A DNA stretch of 64,000 nucleotides from Tridacna crocea (GCA_943736015.1 OX031073.1:25943210-26007209), one strand, 5' to 3'; positions 20,123 through 31,501 are shown, counted from the first letter of the stretch. Notes: generated by a model not told the origin, from the sequence alone. Program-made: numbers and translations.

Positions 20123-20212
20123 GAAAGAAGATTGTCCATGTATGTAAAATATTGTGAAAACAAGCCCAAATCAGAGTATATAGTTTCCGAGTACATAGAT
20201 ACATTCTTTGAG
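20123..20212 (+). CDS. KALRN: Exon 7: DH2 domain
   Basis: Thirty codons between ctatttttag and gtaagac. The peptide starts [20 protein letters not shown] and ends [10 protein letters not shown], the middle of the DH helical bundle (conserved region 2) and strongly Trio/Kalirin-like. Phase 0 at both ends. A chain of TPM copies (19436..20060) ends 62 bp before the exon. Confidence 0.97.
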
Positions 20213-20264
20213 GTAAGACTTTATGTGTTGTAGGAAGGTACTTTCTAAGCAGAGGGTTAGTTTA

Positions 20265-20491
20265 TTAACCCTTACCCAAACAATCCATGTTTTATACGGG
20301 TCTGGAATAGTAGCCTTTTGAAAACATTGTGGGAAAAGGAGAAAATGCTGGTAACCAGCATTTTCTCCTTTTCCTACAATGTTTTCTACCCTATCATAGA
20401 CAAAATTCATCTTTTCAGCAAGAGTTGAATTGTCGTCTGCAAATGCTTTCAGTTTGGTCTTGTCCAAAAGTTTGTCGTTTGGGAAAGGGTG
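20265..20491 (+). repeat. TPM-A2
   Basis: Left arm caatccatgttttatacggg and tctggaatagtagcc; right arm with agcaagagttgaattgtc and end gtttgggaaagggt. Core ctggtaaccag. Confidence 0.9.
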
Positions 20492-20716
20492 ACTCTTTAC
20501 CAAACAACAAAATTTTAGACTGGTCAAAATTGAAAGCATTTGCAGATGACAAAATAAAATTGACTGAAAATTTGAAGAAGTTTTGTGAAGGGTAGAAAAC
20601 ATTGTGGGAAAAGGAGAAAATTATGGTTATCAGCATTTTCTCCTTTTCCCACAATGTTTTCTAAAGGGTTCCTTCTTAGGGTCATCAAAAGTTGGGATTG
20701 TGTCGTAATGGGTTAA
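20489..20716 (-). repeat. TPM-A
   Basis: Core atggttatcagc mutated; left tetramer gtga, right TTAA. Confidence 0.87.
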
Positions 20717-20933
20717 CTCTTTTACCTTACAAGAAATTTCAGACTGGTCCAAATTGAAAGCATTTGCAGAAGACAAATGTGAATTAAAAATTGAATTTTT
20801 ATGTGGGAAAGGTTGAAAACATAGTGGGAAAAGAAGAAAATGATGGTTACCAGCATTTTCTCCTTTTCCCAAATTGTTTTCAAAAGCTTACCTTATCAGG
20901 GTTGTTAAAAGTCGGATTGTGTGGTAGAGTTAA
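20713..20933 (-). repeat. TPM-A
   Basis: Core atggttaccagc; right arm shortened; TTAA both ends, left one shared. Confidence 0.85.
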
Positions 20934-21045
20934 CATGTTATCAGAGAAGAAAACACTAGTTACCTTTGTGGTTAGTTTAGATCAAGATCAGACTTTCTGA
21001 AACATCCAGTCTAATCCTTAATCTCTACCCACTTTATTGAGATGT
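20934..21045. repeat. Fold-back family C fragment, decayed
   Basis: tagatcaagatcagac pairs weakly with gtctaatccttaatctc; related to 9849 and 50788. Confidence 0.5.
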
Positions 21046-21330
21046 TGTAGACATACTTGAAATTAGAAACATTTTGGCACTTCTAGGAAAAAGTTTTCGT
21101 TACTTTCATCAGACGCTTTAAGGCTTTACAAAAAAATACTCTAGTTTAATGGAAAAATGTTTAAAACAAGTTTTTGAAAACTGGGTAAAGAAGAAAATGG
21201 TAGTAAAAACCATTTTTGCCTTATTCTGGAATGTTTCAAACCTTTTGCAGAACTCCTTCCATCTGTTAATACTGTTACTTTCAATGAAAGTCTTACGATA
21301 TAAAGTTTCTTTAATTACCTCCCTTTACAG

Positions 21331-21423
21331 GAAATTAAACAGAAGTTAGGGCACAAGCTGAACCTTGCTGATCTCTTGATAAAGCCTGTGCAAAGAATTA
21401 TGAAATATCAGTTAATGTTAAAG
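21331..21423 (+). CDS. KALRN: Exon 8: DH2 conserved region 3
   Basis: Thirty-one codons between cctttacag and gtaagag. It includes [20 protein letters not shown], the hallmark CR3 helix of Dbl-family exchange factors (L-L-x-x-P-V-Q-R-I-x-K-Y), central to GTPase binding and exchange. Phase 0 to 0. The 35-bp minisatellite begins about 185 bp downstream. Confidence 0.98.
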
Positions 21424-21609
21424 GTAAGAGAACTTTAATATTTCCTCTTCTTCTTTCTGCCCCCACCCCCACCCCCTATGAAGTTAAGGGATCTTGTTAT
21501 TGTACGCCCTCAAGTAGGGGAATAAGCTAAACCTTGCTGATCTTGGTCTGTGTCATGGTTGTGCAAAAACGGACATTGTGTGATATTTCTCTTATTACTG
21601 AAGATATTT

Positions 21610-23750
21610 TCTACAAACTCAAAAGAGTTGTTGACCGTCAAAACAGCATGTAACCTGAAGAGTTTTTAATTGTCAAAAAAGCAGATAACCTTAGAGTTTT
21701 TAACCATCAAAGCAGCAGGTAATTTTTAAAGGTTTTTAATCATCAAAACAACACGTAATCTTAGGGGTTTTTAACCATTAAAACAGCAGGTAACCTTAGA
21801 GGTTTTTAACCATCAAACAACAGGTAACCTTAAAGGTTTTTAACCGTCAAACAAGCAAGTAACCTTAGAGGTTTTTAACCGTCAAAACAGCAGGTTACCT
21901 TAGAGGTTCTTAACTGTCAAAACAACAGGTAACCTTAGAGGTTCTTAACTGTCAAAACAGCAGGTTACCTTAGAGGCTTTTAACCATGAAAACAGCAGGT
22001 AAATTTAGAGGTTCTTAATCGTCAAAACAGCAGGTAACCTTAGAGGCCTTTAACTGTCAAAACAGCAGGTAGCCTTACAGGTTTTTAACCATCAAAACGG
22101 CAGGTAACCTTAAAGGTTTTTAACCATCAAAACAACAAATAACCTTAAGAGGTTTTTAACCATCAAAACAGCAGGTTACCTTAGAGGTTTTTAACCATCA
22201 AAACAGCAGGTTACCTTAGAGATTTTTAACCGTCAAAACAGCAGGTTACCTTAGAGATTTTTAACCGTCAAAAGAACAGGTGACTTTAGAGGTTCTTTAC
22301 TGTCAAAACAGCAGGTTACCTTAGAGGCTTTTAACCGTCAAAACAGCAGGTAACCTTAGAGGTTTTTAACCGTCAAAACAGCAGGTTACCTTAGAGGTTT
22401 TTAACCGTCAAAAAGCAGGTAACCTGAGAGGTTTTAACTGTCAAAACGGCAGGTAACCTTGGAGGTTCTTAATCGTCAAAACCGCAGGTTACCTTAGAGG
22501 CTTTTAACCATCAAAACAGCAGGTAACCTTAAAGGTTTTTAATCGTCAAAACAGCAGGTTACCTTAGAGGTTCTTAACTGTCAAAACAACAGGTAACCTT
22601 AGAGGTTCTTAAAAGTCAAAACAGCAGGTTACCTTAAAGGTTTTTAATCGTCAAAACAGCAGGTTACCTTAGAGGTTCTTAACTGTCAAAACAACAGGTA
22701 ACCTTAGAGGTTCTTTACAGTCAAAACAGCAGGTTACCTTAGAGGCTTTTAACCATCAAAACAGCAGGTAACCTTAGAGGCTTTTAACTGTCAAAACAGG
22801 TAACCTGAGAGGTTTTAACTGTCAAAACGGCAGGTAGCCTTACAGGTTTTAACTGTCAACACAGGAGTAACTTTAGACCGTTTTTAACCGTCAAAACATG
22901 AAAAAAAAACCTTAGTGGTTTTTAACCATCAAAATGGGTAACCTTAGAGGTTCTTAACTGTCAAAACAGCAGATAACCTTAGAGGTTTTTAACCGTCAAA
23001 ATAGCAGGATACCTTGGAGGTTTTTAACCATCAAAACAGCAGGAAACCTTAGAGGCTTTTAACCAACAAAAGACAGGTAACCTTGGAGGTTTTTAACAGT
23101 CAAAACAGCAGGTAACCTTAGAGGCTTTTAACCGTTGAAATAGCATGTAACCTATGAGGTTTTAACTGCCAATACAGCGGGTAACCTTAAAGGTTTTTAA
23201 CCGTCAAAACAGCAGGTAACTTTAGGGGTTTTTAACCATCAAACCAGCAGGTTACCTTAAAGGTTTTTAACCGTCAAACCAGCAGGTAACCTTGGTAGTT
23301 TTTAACCGTCAAAACCACAGGTAACCTTAGAGGTTTTAACCATCAAAATAGCATGTAACCTATGAGGTTTTAACTGCCAATACAGCAGGTAACTTTAAAG
23401 GTTTTTAACCGTCAAAACAGCAGGTAAACTTAGGGGTTTTTAACCATCAAACCAGCAGGTTACCTTAAAGGTTTTTAACCGTCAAACCAGCAGGTAACCT
23501 TAGAGGTTTTTAACCGCCAAAACAGCAGGTAACCTTAGAGGTTTTAAACGTCAATATAGCATGTAACCTTAGAGGTTTTAACCTTTAAAACAGCAGGTAA
23601 CCTTAGGGGTTTTTAACCATCAAAACAGCAGGTAACCTTAAAGGTTTTTTTACCATCAAAACAGCAGTAACCTTAGAGGCTTTTAACCAACAAAATGGGT
23701 AACCTGGGAGGTTTTTAACCGCAAAACCACAGGTAACCATAAAAATTTTT
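21610..23750 (+). repeat. 35-bp minisatellite, about 60 units
   Basis: Unit: ttagaggtttttaaccgtca followed by aaacagcaggtaacc. Units alternate irregularly between ggtaacc and ggttacc and between accgtc and accatc. Some are 33-34 bp. Lies in intron 8, about 185 bp after the donor. No open frame persists. Confidence 0.97.
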
Positions 23751-23946
23751 TTGACACAGTTATGCCCATTTCAGTATAGAATTTACACTGAAAATCAAGC
23801 AACAGAAGCTGAGCATTGGCATCAACAGGCTGTGCTCTAGTTAGGCTCATTTGGGTGACATTAGGCACATGAGAGCGCCTTTGAGTCATGATGCTCTGTA
23901 GAGTTCAAGTCTGGTATTATTGAACTACAGGCAAGCAATGACTTAC

Positions 23947-24175
23947 TTAAGCCATTACCAAACGACAATATTTTAGACTGGTCCAAATTGAAAGCATTTG
24001 CAGACGACAAAATAAAAGTGACTGAAAATTTGAAATCTGTTTTGTGAAGGTAAGAAAACATTGTGGGAAAAGGAGAAAATGCTGGTTACCAGCATTTTCT
24101 CCTTTTCCCACAATGTTTTCTAAAGGCTTCTTTCTCAGGGGCGTCAAAAGTAGGGATTGTGTGGTAATGGGTTAA
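23947..24175 (-). repeat. TPM-A, full length
   Basis: Near-consensus reverse copy with perfect 60-bp palindrome; ends TTAAGCC and GGGTTAA. Confidence 0.93.
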
Positions 24176-24239
24176 GCCATTGCTTTGCTATCACTGACAT
24201 ATTGTTGAAAGTAACATTAAACCTTGATCCACCAAACAA

Positions 24240-24420
24240 AGGGATTCTGTATAGCTCAGTGGTGCAAGCATATCATTGGAAATCTGTAGGTCTTAAGTTT
24301 GATACTCACTTGATGCACTGGTTTAGTTGTGAGAGTGTCATTTGACAAGACACATCATAGCCTATGGCAAGTAAACCATGTTAAACACATAAGACTTTAT
24401 TATTGTTGAAAGTGGTGTTA
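24240..24420 (+). repeat. tRNA-derived SINE-like repeat
   Basis: tatagctcagtggtgcaagc resembles an A box and taagtttgatactcac a weak B box; a diverged body ends gttgaaagtggtgttaa. Too decayed for a tRNA gene. Confidence 0.6.
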
Positions 24421-24645
24421 ACCCTTCACTACGAAATCCCAAGTTTTAAAAATCCTGCAGAAAGAGGCTTTTGAAAATATTATGGGAAAAGGAGAAAATG
24501 CTGGTAACCAGCATTTTCTCCTTTTCCCACAATGTTTTCTACATTGTCAAACCACAAATCTCATCATTTGAGTTAAGTTTCTCCTTTACAAAATGCTTTG
24601 AATATGGATGTGTCAAAAAATTGATGTTATGTGATAAAGGGTAAA
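24418..24645 (+). repeat. TPM-A
   Basis: Perfect core. The right arm is variant (catttgagttaagtttctcc), similar to the type at 13969 and 55860. Right end mutated. Confidence 0.85.
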
Positions 24646-24924
24646 ACACCATTAAATGAAACAAATAAATCTGTCAAATTTACACCTCATACAATTTTTT
24701 CCTTGCCTCTAAATATTTCACTTAAATATTATTCACACTAGGCTTTGCTCCAGATGGATATTGGGATAAGTGGTTGAAGTATTTAAAGAGGATAAATGCC
24801 CAACAATATAAATGAGTTATGGTATTTTAATCTCTACATGTTACACATAGACCACACAGGTTGAGCAACAATGGAGTCTGTCCTAGAAATTAGTATTTTA
24901 TTTATAATGCTAATCAGCCAAGCC

Positions 24925-25215
24925 TGGTTATTCACTTGGTAACACAGTAGAGTTAAAAACCATGGGGTCAGTGGTTCGATTCCTTGTCTACCTTTTATTG
25001 CTGTTCAAGAAATTATAATGGTCTATGCAATAGGCTTTATTCTCCTGTAACTTCTTAAATATATGTCGTTGGTGCTTGTGTGTGAAAGCAGCCAGTTGAT
25101 AGCAAGAAAATTTGCAAAATACTTATAGAAAGAAACTCCAGGAAAACAAGAGTTGCTGCACTGGCTACTGCACTATAAATGATTTATTGTTAAAAATGGG
25201 TGTGAATTTATTATT
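24925..25215 (+). repeat. tRNA-derived SINE
   Basis: Head with ttcacttggtaacacagtag and B box gtggttcgattcc; body with gcagccagttgatagcaaga and aaactccagga; end gttaaaaatgggtgtga. Confidence 0.68.
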
Positions 25216-25234
25216 ACATTTAACCCTGATCAGC

Positions 25235-25445
25235 AGAGGTTTGTCTCTCAGTTGGTAACCAACAGAGCATAAAACCACAGGGTACCTGGTTCGATTCATC
25301 ATCTCTGTAAGTTTCTGTCCATGGATTTATAATGGTCTTTGCAACAAGATTTATTTTTCTATCTTAACTTTTTAAGAAAATTTTGCAAAAAATGTTATGA
25401 AAAGGAAAGTATTGGTAGATGCTCTGGCTGTTGTAGCACCATACA
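25235..25445 (+). repeat. tRNA-derived SINE, truncated
   Basis: ctctcagttggtaaccaaca and ctggttcgattcatc resemble A and B boxes; the body matches the previous SINE (tataatggtctttgcaacaa). Confidence 0.65.
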
Positions 25446-25579
25446 CACAAACAAATTACGCAACAATTTGGCTCCATCAACATAGGTGTATGTTCGCTTT
25501 GTACTTCATAGATAAAGATATTCAAGCATTTTTATACTGCTTTACAAAAAGTTTGTTGGCACACTCAAACTGTGTTTTC

Positions 25580-25770
25580 TTAACTCTTTGCCAGAAAATC
25601 CTAAGTTGCAATGACCTTGAAGCCTTTTGAATTGTGGAATAAAGAGAAAATGCTGTTAACCAGCATTTTCTCTTTACATGATAGAAATCATTATTTGGGC
25701 TTCGCTGAGTTTGTTGTCTACAAATGGTTTTAATTGGTTAATCAAAAATTTTGCATTTGTTAAAGAGTTG
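25580..25770 (+). repeat. TPM-A, shortened
   Basis: Core ctgttaaccag; stems reduced to aaagagaaaatg / cattttctcttt (paired change); right end gagttga. Confidence 0.8.
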
Positions 25771-25784
25771 ACATACCTGCTTGC

Positions 25785-26012
25785 TTTACCCTTTCCCAAA
25801 CGACAAATTTTAGACTCTTCCAAACTGAAAGAGTTTGCAGACAATAATTTTAAATTTGATGAAAATGGAAGAAAGTTCTCCTAAAGGGTAGAAAACACTG
25901 TGGGAAAAGGAGAAATTGCTCGTTACGAGCAATATCTCCTTTTCCCACAGTGTTTTCAAAAGACTTGTACTGCAGATACGTAAAAACCAGGGCTTGTTTG
26001 GGAAAGGGTTAA
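25785..26012 (-). repeat. TPM-A2 with CTCG core
   Basis: Left arm acgacaaattttagactctt; right end gcttgtttgggaaagggtt. Core gctcgttacgagc within gaaaacactgtggg stem. Confidence 0.92.
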
Positions 26013-26139
26013 TACAAGTAAATTTCAACATAATATTTGCCCTCATTGAGAACCCAAAACTAACTTGCAAAATAGCTGCTGAATGGAGGTGGCCAGTAAG
26101 ACTGGTTTTAATCTTAGTTTATACTTTGCCTTTCCTCAG

Positions 26140-26268
26140 GATATCCTCAAATACACAGAGAAAGCAGGGCTGGATCCACTTGCTCTAAAGAAGGCTTACA
26201 AAGTGATGTGTGTTGTTCCTAAAGATGCCAATGATATGATGCAGTTTGGACGATTGCAGGGATTTGAT
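26140..26268 (+). CDS. KALRN: Exon 9: end of DH2 and DH-PH junction
   Basis: Forty-three codons between tttcctcag and gtaagt. The peptide starts DILKYTEKAGLDPLALKKAY and continues to VPKDANDMMQFGRLQGFD. These are the last DH helices and the linker helix into the PH domain, including the conserved N-D-M-M. Phase 0 both sides. Confidence 0.97.
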
Positions 26269-26569
26269 GTAAGTTCTCTCCCTTCCTACCATCTTATTTT
26301 GCTGGATAGAGTTGTTTCTTTGGGGTTGTAAATTGTGGTAATTAATCTTCCAAGAAGAGTTCTTTCTTTCCCAGAGTTGGACAGATTTGAAAACAGTGAG
26401 AGAAAAGGAGTTGTGTGCATCACAATTTTTTATCTCATCATCTTTCCACAAGAAAGTAATTTAGCTTTCCTTAGTTCTTTCCTCCCATGTCACTCAAGGA
26501 AACATCCTTACAGCCAGAGAGAAAAATGCTGTTAAAATTTATAGATAGTTGAATGGTTCAGAAATTTGT

Positions 26570-26700
26570 CAGCTCTTTAGTTAGAAAAGAAGAAAATTCT
26601 AGTTTCCTTTATTTGCTCCTTTTCCCTCAGTGTTTTCAAAAGGCTTCTTTGTTAAAAAAGGTTATTAAAATCTCAGGATTGGTTGTAAAGAGTAACTCCA
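26570..26700 (-). repeat. TPM-A, decayed right half
   Basis: gctccttttccctcagtgtt and ttcaaaaggcttctttgtta are visible; the left half is unrecognisable. Confidence 0.55.
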
Positions 26701-27086
26701 TAGCAAACTGCAAAATTTTAGACTTGTCCAAATTGAAAGCCTTTGCAGACAAATTTACCCATTACCACACAGTCCATACTTTTGATGACCCTGAGAAAGA
26801 GGCCTTTAGAAAACATTGTTGGAAAAGGGGAAAATGCTGGTTACCAGCATTTTCTCCTTTTCCCACTTTTTCTACCCTTCACAATACAAATTTCAAATTT
26901 TCAGTCACTTGTATTTTGTCGTCTGCAAATGCTTTCAATTTGGACAAACCTAAAAATTTGTCGTTTGGTAATGAGTTGAGTAGAGTACAAATAATGATAT
27001 TCTTTTCTGAAACAGTAGAAAACGGAGTGGAAAAAAGGCTTCTTCATTACTGTTGCTAAAACCTGGCACTGTTTGATAAAAGGTTA
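26690..27086 (-). repeat. TPM-A split by a nested TPM-A
   Basis: The left arm up to gcagacaaattta is followed after the nested copy by a decayed remainder ending gtttgataaaaggttaa. The core is lost (gaaaacggagtggaaaaaag). Confidence 0.7.
26754..26979 (+). repeat. TPM-A nested in a TPM-A
   Basis: Complete arms with core ctggttaccag; stem end shortened (tcccactttttctac). Terminal tetramers ttta and ttga. Confidence 0.87.
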
Positions 27087-27168
27087 AATCACAGCGTTAA
27101 TAAACATAGCTTTCTTATATGGGGCAAACCTGCTTACTGTTGAAATATTTTTTTTTTTCCTTTTTCAG

Positions 27169-27381
27169 GGTAAAATCACTGCAGTTGGTAAACTGCTCCT
27201 GCAAGATACACTGCTTGTGGCAGAGGTGACGAGCGCAATGGCAAGCGCTAAAGCCAATCAGCCAAAGTTCAAGGAACGCCGGGTATTCCTGTTTGAACAG
27301 ATCATACTGTTCAGTGAAATGACGGAGAAAAAACGGGGAAATATGGTTAATGCTCACTATTTTTATAAAAACAGTTTAAAG
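27169..27381 (+). CDS. KALRN: Exon 10: PH domain, N-terminal part
   Basis: Seventy-one codons between tttttcag and gtgaga. The exon starts GKITAVGKLLLQDTLLVAEV, and RRVFLFEQIILFSE follows, the first strands of the PH domain that follows DH2. A short insert rich in Ala/Lys (SAMASAKANQPKFK) sits in a strand-connecting loop. In the family this PH domain modulates DH2 activity and membrane or cytoskeletal association. Confidence 0.97.
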
Positions 27382-27419
27382 GTGAGAAGTTGTATGTTTT
27401 AGTGATATTTAAGAAATAA

Positions 27420-27665
27420 TCTTTTTCCATCGTGGTTTATCATTCAATAAACTACAGATTTGAGCTATGAGGCACATTAAATAATCCATGAGGGCAACAG
27501 CCTGAGTGGGTTATTCATTGTGCCACATTACTCACAACATGATTTATTGAACAATTAATCACAATAGAAAGAATATCGCCCTTGTGGATTATTTCTTGTG
27601 CCTCATAACTCACAACTGTGGTTTATTGAATGATAAACCATGATAGAAAGAGTATTATTATGATT
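27420..27665. repeat. Fold-back family F
   Basis: catcgtggtttatcattcaa at the left pairs with ttgaatgataaaccatgat at the right; tgaggcac and gtgcctca lie inside. A second copy is at 58262..58430. Confidence 0.8.
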
Positions 27666-27683
27666 CTAACATGACAAAATGAC

Positions 27684-27911
27684 TTAACTCTTTCGCAAAC
27701 AGGCCCTGGTTTTTACGTGTCTGCAGTACAAGTCTTTAGAATACACTATGGGAAAAGGAGAAATTGCTCATTACGAGCAATTTCTCCTTTTCCCACAATG
27801 TTTTCTAGCCTATCAGCAAACTTTCTGCTATTCTCATCGAATTCAAAATTGCCATCTGCAAACACGTTGAGTTTGGGACAGTCTAAAATTTGTCATTTGG
27901 GAAAGGGTTAA
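27684..27911 (+). repeat. TPM-A2 with CTCA core
   Basis: TTAACTCTTTCGCAAAC left, TTTGGGAAAGGGTTAA right; core gctcattacgagc, otherwise seen in the TPM-B at 17916. Confidence 0.92.
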
Positions 27912-28129
27912 TCATAGGAAAACAAGCTCATACTTTGGGTAAAAACGTGGATGCAGATTATATTCCATTGAATCACTTACTTTATTCAGAATGACTTCAC
28001 TTTATATACATTGACGTCATTCTACATTTTATTGCAATGTATTTATGTAGCTGAATTCATGTTTCATGTTGGAACTTTAGTTAAACCTAGTATTGGCCTA
28101 AAGTAAACAATTTAGGCATTAAAATGTAT

Positions 28130-28358
28130 TTAACTCATTACCACACAAGAAAATTTGGACTGGTCCAAATTGAAAGCATTTGCAGATGACAAAATAAAGG
28201 TGACTAAAAAATGGAAATTTGTTCTGGGAAGGGTAGAAAACACTGGGGGAAAAGGAGAAAATGCTGGTTACCAAACATTTTCTCCTTTTCCCATAATGTT
28301 TTCAAAAGGCTTCTTTCTCAGGGGTGTCAAAAGTAGGGATTGTGTGGTAATGGGTTAA
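28130..28358 (-). repeat. TPM-A, full length
   Basis: Intact ends; core ctggttaccaaacat has one side altered. Confidence 0.9.
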
Positions 28359-28410
28359 ATTTGAGGCTTACATTTTAAAAGTATGGAAATTATTGTGGAG
28401 ATGACAATTT

Positions 28411-29165
28411 TTATACGCCCGTCGAAGATGGGACGTATTATGAGATCACCCGTGGTGGCGGGCGGGTCGGCAGGCGGCGTCCAGTTCTTTGTCCGGAGCA
28501 TATCTCCAAAACTATTCTAGCTAGGGTTATGAAATTTCATGGGTGGATAGATCTCATCAAGGGGGAGTGCAGTGCACAAGAACCATAACACTTGCTTGCT
28601 TAATTTTTGAGTTATTGCCCTTTGTCGTTTTTCATACTTAAATTTTGTCCAGAGCGTATCTCCCAAACTATAGTAGGTAGGGTTATGAAGTTTCATGGGT
28701 GGATAGATCACACCAAGGGGGAGTGCAGTGAACAGGAATCATAACTCTTGCTTGCTTAATTATTGGGTTACTGCCCTTTGTCATTTTTCATACTTGAATT
28801 TTGTCCGGAGCATATCTCCAAAACTATACTAGCTAGAGTTATGAAATTTCATGGGTGGATAGACCTCATCAAGGGGTAGTGCAGTGCACAAAAATCATAA
28901 CTCTTGCTTGCTTAATTTTTGGGTTATTGCCCTTTGTCATTTTTCGTACTTGATTTTTATCCGGTGAAAATCTCCAAAACTATACTAGCTAGGGTTATGA
29001 AATTTCATGGGTGGATAGATCTCATCAAGGGGGAGTGCAGTGCACAGGAATCATAACTCTTGCTGGCTTAATTTTTGAGTTACTGCCCTTTGTCGTTTTT
29101 CATACTCGAATTTAGTCTGGTGCATGCCCCAGCTTTACAACTTGGGGTAAGACGGGCGTATCTTG
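28411..29165 (+). mobile_element. TIR element with internal ~165-bp tandem repeats
   Basis: Starts tatacgcccgtcgaagatgg and ends taagacgggcgtat, so atacgcccgtc is inverted at the ends. Inside are four ~165-bp units with atctccaaaactat, gttatgaaatttcatgggtg and ggggagtgcagtgcac. No transposase frame. Confidence 0.85.
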
Positions 29166-29279
29166 CGACAATTTGCCGCTCTTGTTTTTTCATGGAGTCC
29201 ATCTGAGTATTAGTTGTTACCAAGAAAACAGATTCCGATACTAGACAGAAAAAATGCTAAGTCACTGTTTTGGCTACTT

Positions 29280-29518
29280 TCAGGCTAGCCTAAATTGAAA
29301 AGAGTTGCAGACAGTACATTAAACATTACTCAAAAACTAAAATTTGTCATTGAACTGATGGAAAACATGGTGAGAAAAGGGGAAAAAAAAAATTCTCCTT
29401 TTCTTATTTCATTTTCAAAAGTCTTTTGGATTCATGTTAAAGAGGTTGAAGTCGATTTGTTGTCTGCAAATGCTTGCAATATCATTTTGGTGTTAGAATT
29501 TGTCATTTGGTAAATTAA
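29280..29518. repeat. TPM-A chimera
   Basis: A reverse-type left arm and decayed core (ggggaaaaaaaaaattctcc) join a forward-type right arm (tcgatttgttgtctgcaaat). Confidence 0.62.
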
Positions 29519-29740
29519 CCTTTCACCAAACAACAACCTTTTTACGACCTCGAGATAGAAGCCTTTTGAGAATATTTTGGGAAAGGAGAAAATGCTGGCA
29601 ACCAGCATTTTCTCCTTTTCCTACAATGTTCTCAAATGTGCTGGAAACAAATTTAAATTTTTTAATTGGTTTTGTTCTGTCGTCTAGAAGTGCATTCAAT
29701 TTGGACCAGTCTAAAATTTTGTCGTTTAGTAAAGAGTTAA
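29515..29740 (+). repeat. TPM-A
   Basis: Core ctggcaaccag; TTAA both ends, left one shared with the chimera. Confidence 0.87.
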
Positions 29741-29807
29741 AGCGTTAAAGTCGATTTGATGTCAGCAAATGGTTTTCATATGACTGGGTCTAAGAATATG
29801 TCTTTTG

Positions 29808-30037
29808 AATAACTCTTTACCAAGCGACAAAATTTTGGACTAGTCCAAATTGAAAGCTTTTGCAGACAACAAAATAACTGCAACTCCAAAATTTAAATTT
29901 TGATTTTGGAAAGGTAGAAAACATTACTGGAAAAGGAGAAAATGCTGGGTACCAGCATTTTCTCCTTTTCCTACAATGTTTTCAAATGCTTTCTTTCTCA
30001 GGGTCATTGAAATTCAGGAATGTGTGTTAAAGAGTTA
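29808..30037 (-). repeat. TPM-A
   Basis: Core ctgggtaccag, a symmetric variant; ends taa and gtta. Ends 86 bp before exon 11. Confidence 0.87.
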
Positions 30038-30123
30038 TGAAAGTTCTAAGGAATCAATGACACCTTTCTGTCATGTGGTAAAGAGATAACTCCCAACCCT
30101 GAATGTCATGATCATCGTTGCAG

Positions 30124-30301
30124 GTTAATAAAATGTCAATGACCGAGACTGTGGATAGCGATCCTGTAAGATTCATGCTGAAGGACCAAACGCCCGGGGC
30201 GGACATGAAATTCATCATCCAAGCCCCGACGGAGGCATTGAAACAAACCTGGGTCACTGCTATACAAAAAATACTAGAAATGCAGGGAGATTTTCTCAGA
30301 G
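30124..30301 (+). CDS. KALRN: Exon 11: PH domain, C-terminal part
   Basis: The acceptor is atcgttgcag and the donor agag|gtatgt, ending in phase 1. The peptide begins VNKMSMTETVDSDPVRFMLK. Near the end TWVTAIQKILEMQGDFLR forms the C-terminal PH helix with its conserved Trp. Length 178 nt. Confidence 0.95.
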
Positions 30302-30350
30302 GTATGTGGTTTTAGTTCAGCTGGTTGTGGATTGGTTGATTTTCATTTAT

Positions 30351-30579
30351 TTAACCCTTTACGCCATAAGGCATTTCTATAGTATCTCTAATTGACCCTA
30401 AATAACAGCAAGGATGAAGCCATTTCTTATGTGTATATAACACCTTTTGATAGTGTAGAAAACATTGTGGCAAAAGGTGAAATTGCTCGTCACGAGCAAT
30501 TTCACCTTTTGCTACAATGTTTTCCAAAAGCTCCTACAAGCAATGCGTAGAAATGAGTATCTGTGGAGTAAAGGGTTAA
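30351..30579 (+). repeat. TPM-B, full length
   Basis: TTAACCCTTTACGCC left, GGAGTAAAGGGTTAA right; core gctcgtcacgagc; stems aaaaggtgaaatt / aatttcacctttt. Confidence 0.93.
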
Positions 30580-30724
30580 TATCCCCACTGGTTGCCCATT
30601 TGGAGTCTATTCATAGAATACAGTCACTTTTATTACAAGGGATAGTGCAGGATACAAGAAGAAACCCAGTGCAACTTATGCCTGCTTTTTGGTCAATGTG
30701 TAGCACTGTTACTAGGACCTATGC

Positions 30725-30953
30725 TTAACTCTTTACCACATGAGAAAATTTTAGACTGGTCCTAATTGAAAACATTTGCAGACAACAAAATAAAGGTGAC
30801 TGAAAACTTGAAATTTGTTCTGGGATGGGAAGAAAACACTGAGGGAAAAGGAGAAAATGCTGCTTACCAGCATTTTCTCCTTTTCCCACAGTGTTTTCAA
30901 AAGGCTTCTTTCTCAGGGGCGTCAAAATTAGGGATTGTGTGGTAATGGGTTAA
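30725..30953 (-). repeat. TPM-A, full length
   Basis: Core ctgcttaccag; TTAA ends, right one shared with a forward copy. Confidence 0.9.
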
Positions 30954-31132
30954 CCCATTACCAAACAATCCCTACTTTTGATGACCCTGAGAAAAAAGCT
31001 TTTAGAAAACATTTTGGGAAAAGGAGAAAATGCTGGTAACCAGCATTTTCTCCTTTAATCATAATGTTTTCTACCCTTCACATACTAAATGTCCAATTTT
31101 CAGTCACTTTTGTTTTGTCGTCTGCGAATGCT
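30950..31132 (+). repeat. TPM-A, right end lost
   Basis: Core perfect, right outer stem mutated (tttaatcataatg); the arm breaks off after ctgcgaatgctttt. Confidence 0.85.
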
Positions 31133-31501
31133 TTTCGATTTTGTCCTTGTGTCCGTCTGTACAAAATGCTATAAATTTTGTGTGGCTAACTCCTCCTACA
31201 GTTTTCCTTCAATTGTATTGAAACTTTGCACATATACTGATCATATATTGAAGATTTGCAAGACACAATTTTTCCAGGTGTCAACTCTTCCTGCTTGAGG
31301 AATTATCTCCCATTGAACTTGACCTTTTTTTCCATCAAACTGCTGGCGTCGGTATTATGTCACATTCAGTGACAGCTCTAGTTCGTTAAGGAATGAAATA
31401 TATGCAAGTTTTTGACCTGTATGTATCGCAACACAATCATGAAGTTTAGAGGTTACAAACAGTACATTTTCAGAGGCATGTTTTTCTGGTCTCTATTTCA
31501 G

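Noticed and set aside
21610-23750. Could the 35-bp repeats be a CRISPR array?
   Set aside because: The repeats are contiguous with no unique spacers, and the context is a eukaryotic intron.
24240-25445. tRNA genes suggested by A- and B-box-like motifs
   Set aside because: No acceptor stem or complete cloverleaf; SINE-like bodies follow. They are annotated as SINE repeats instead.
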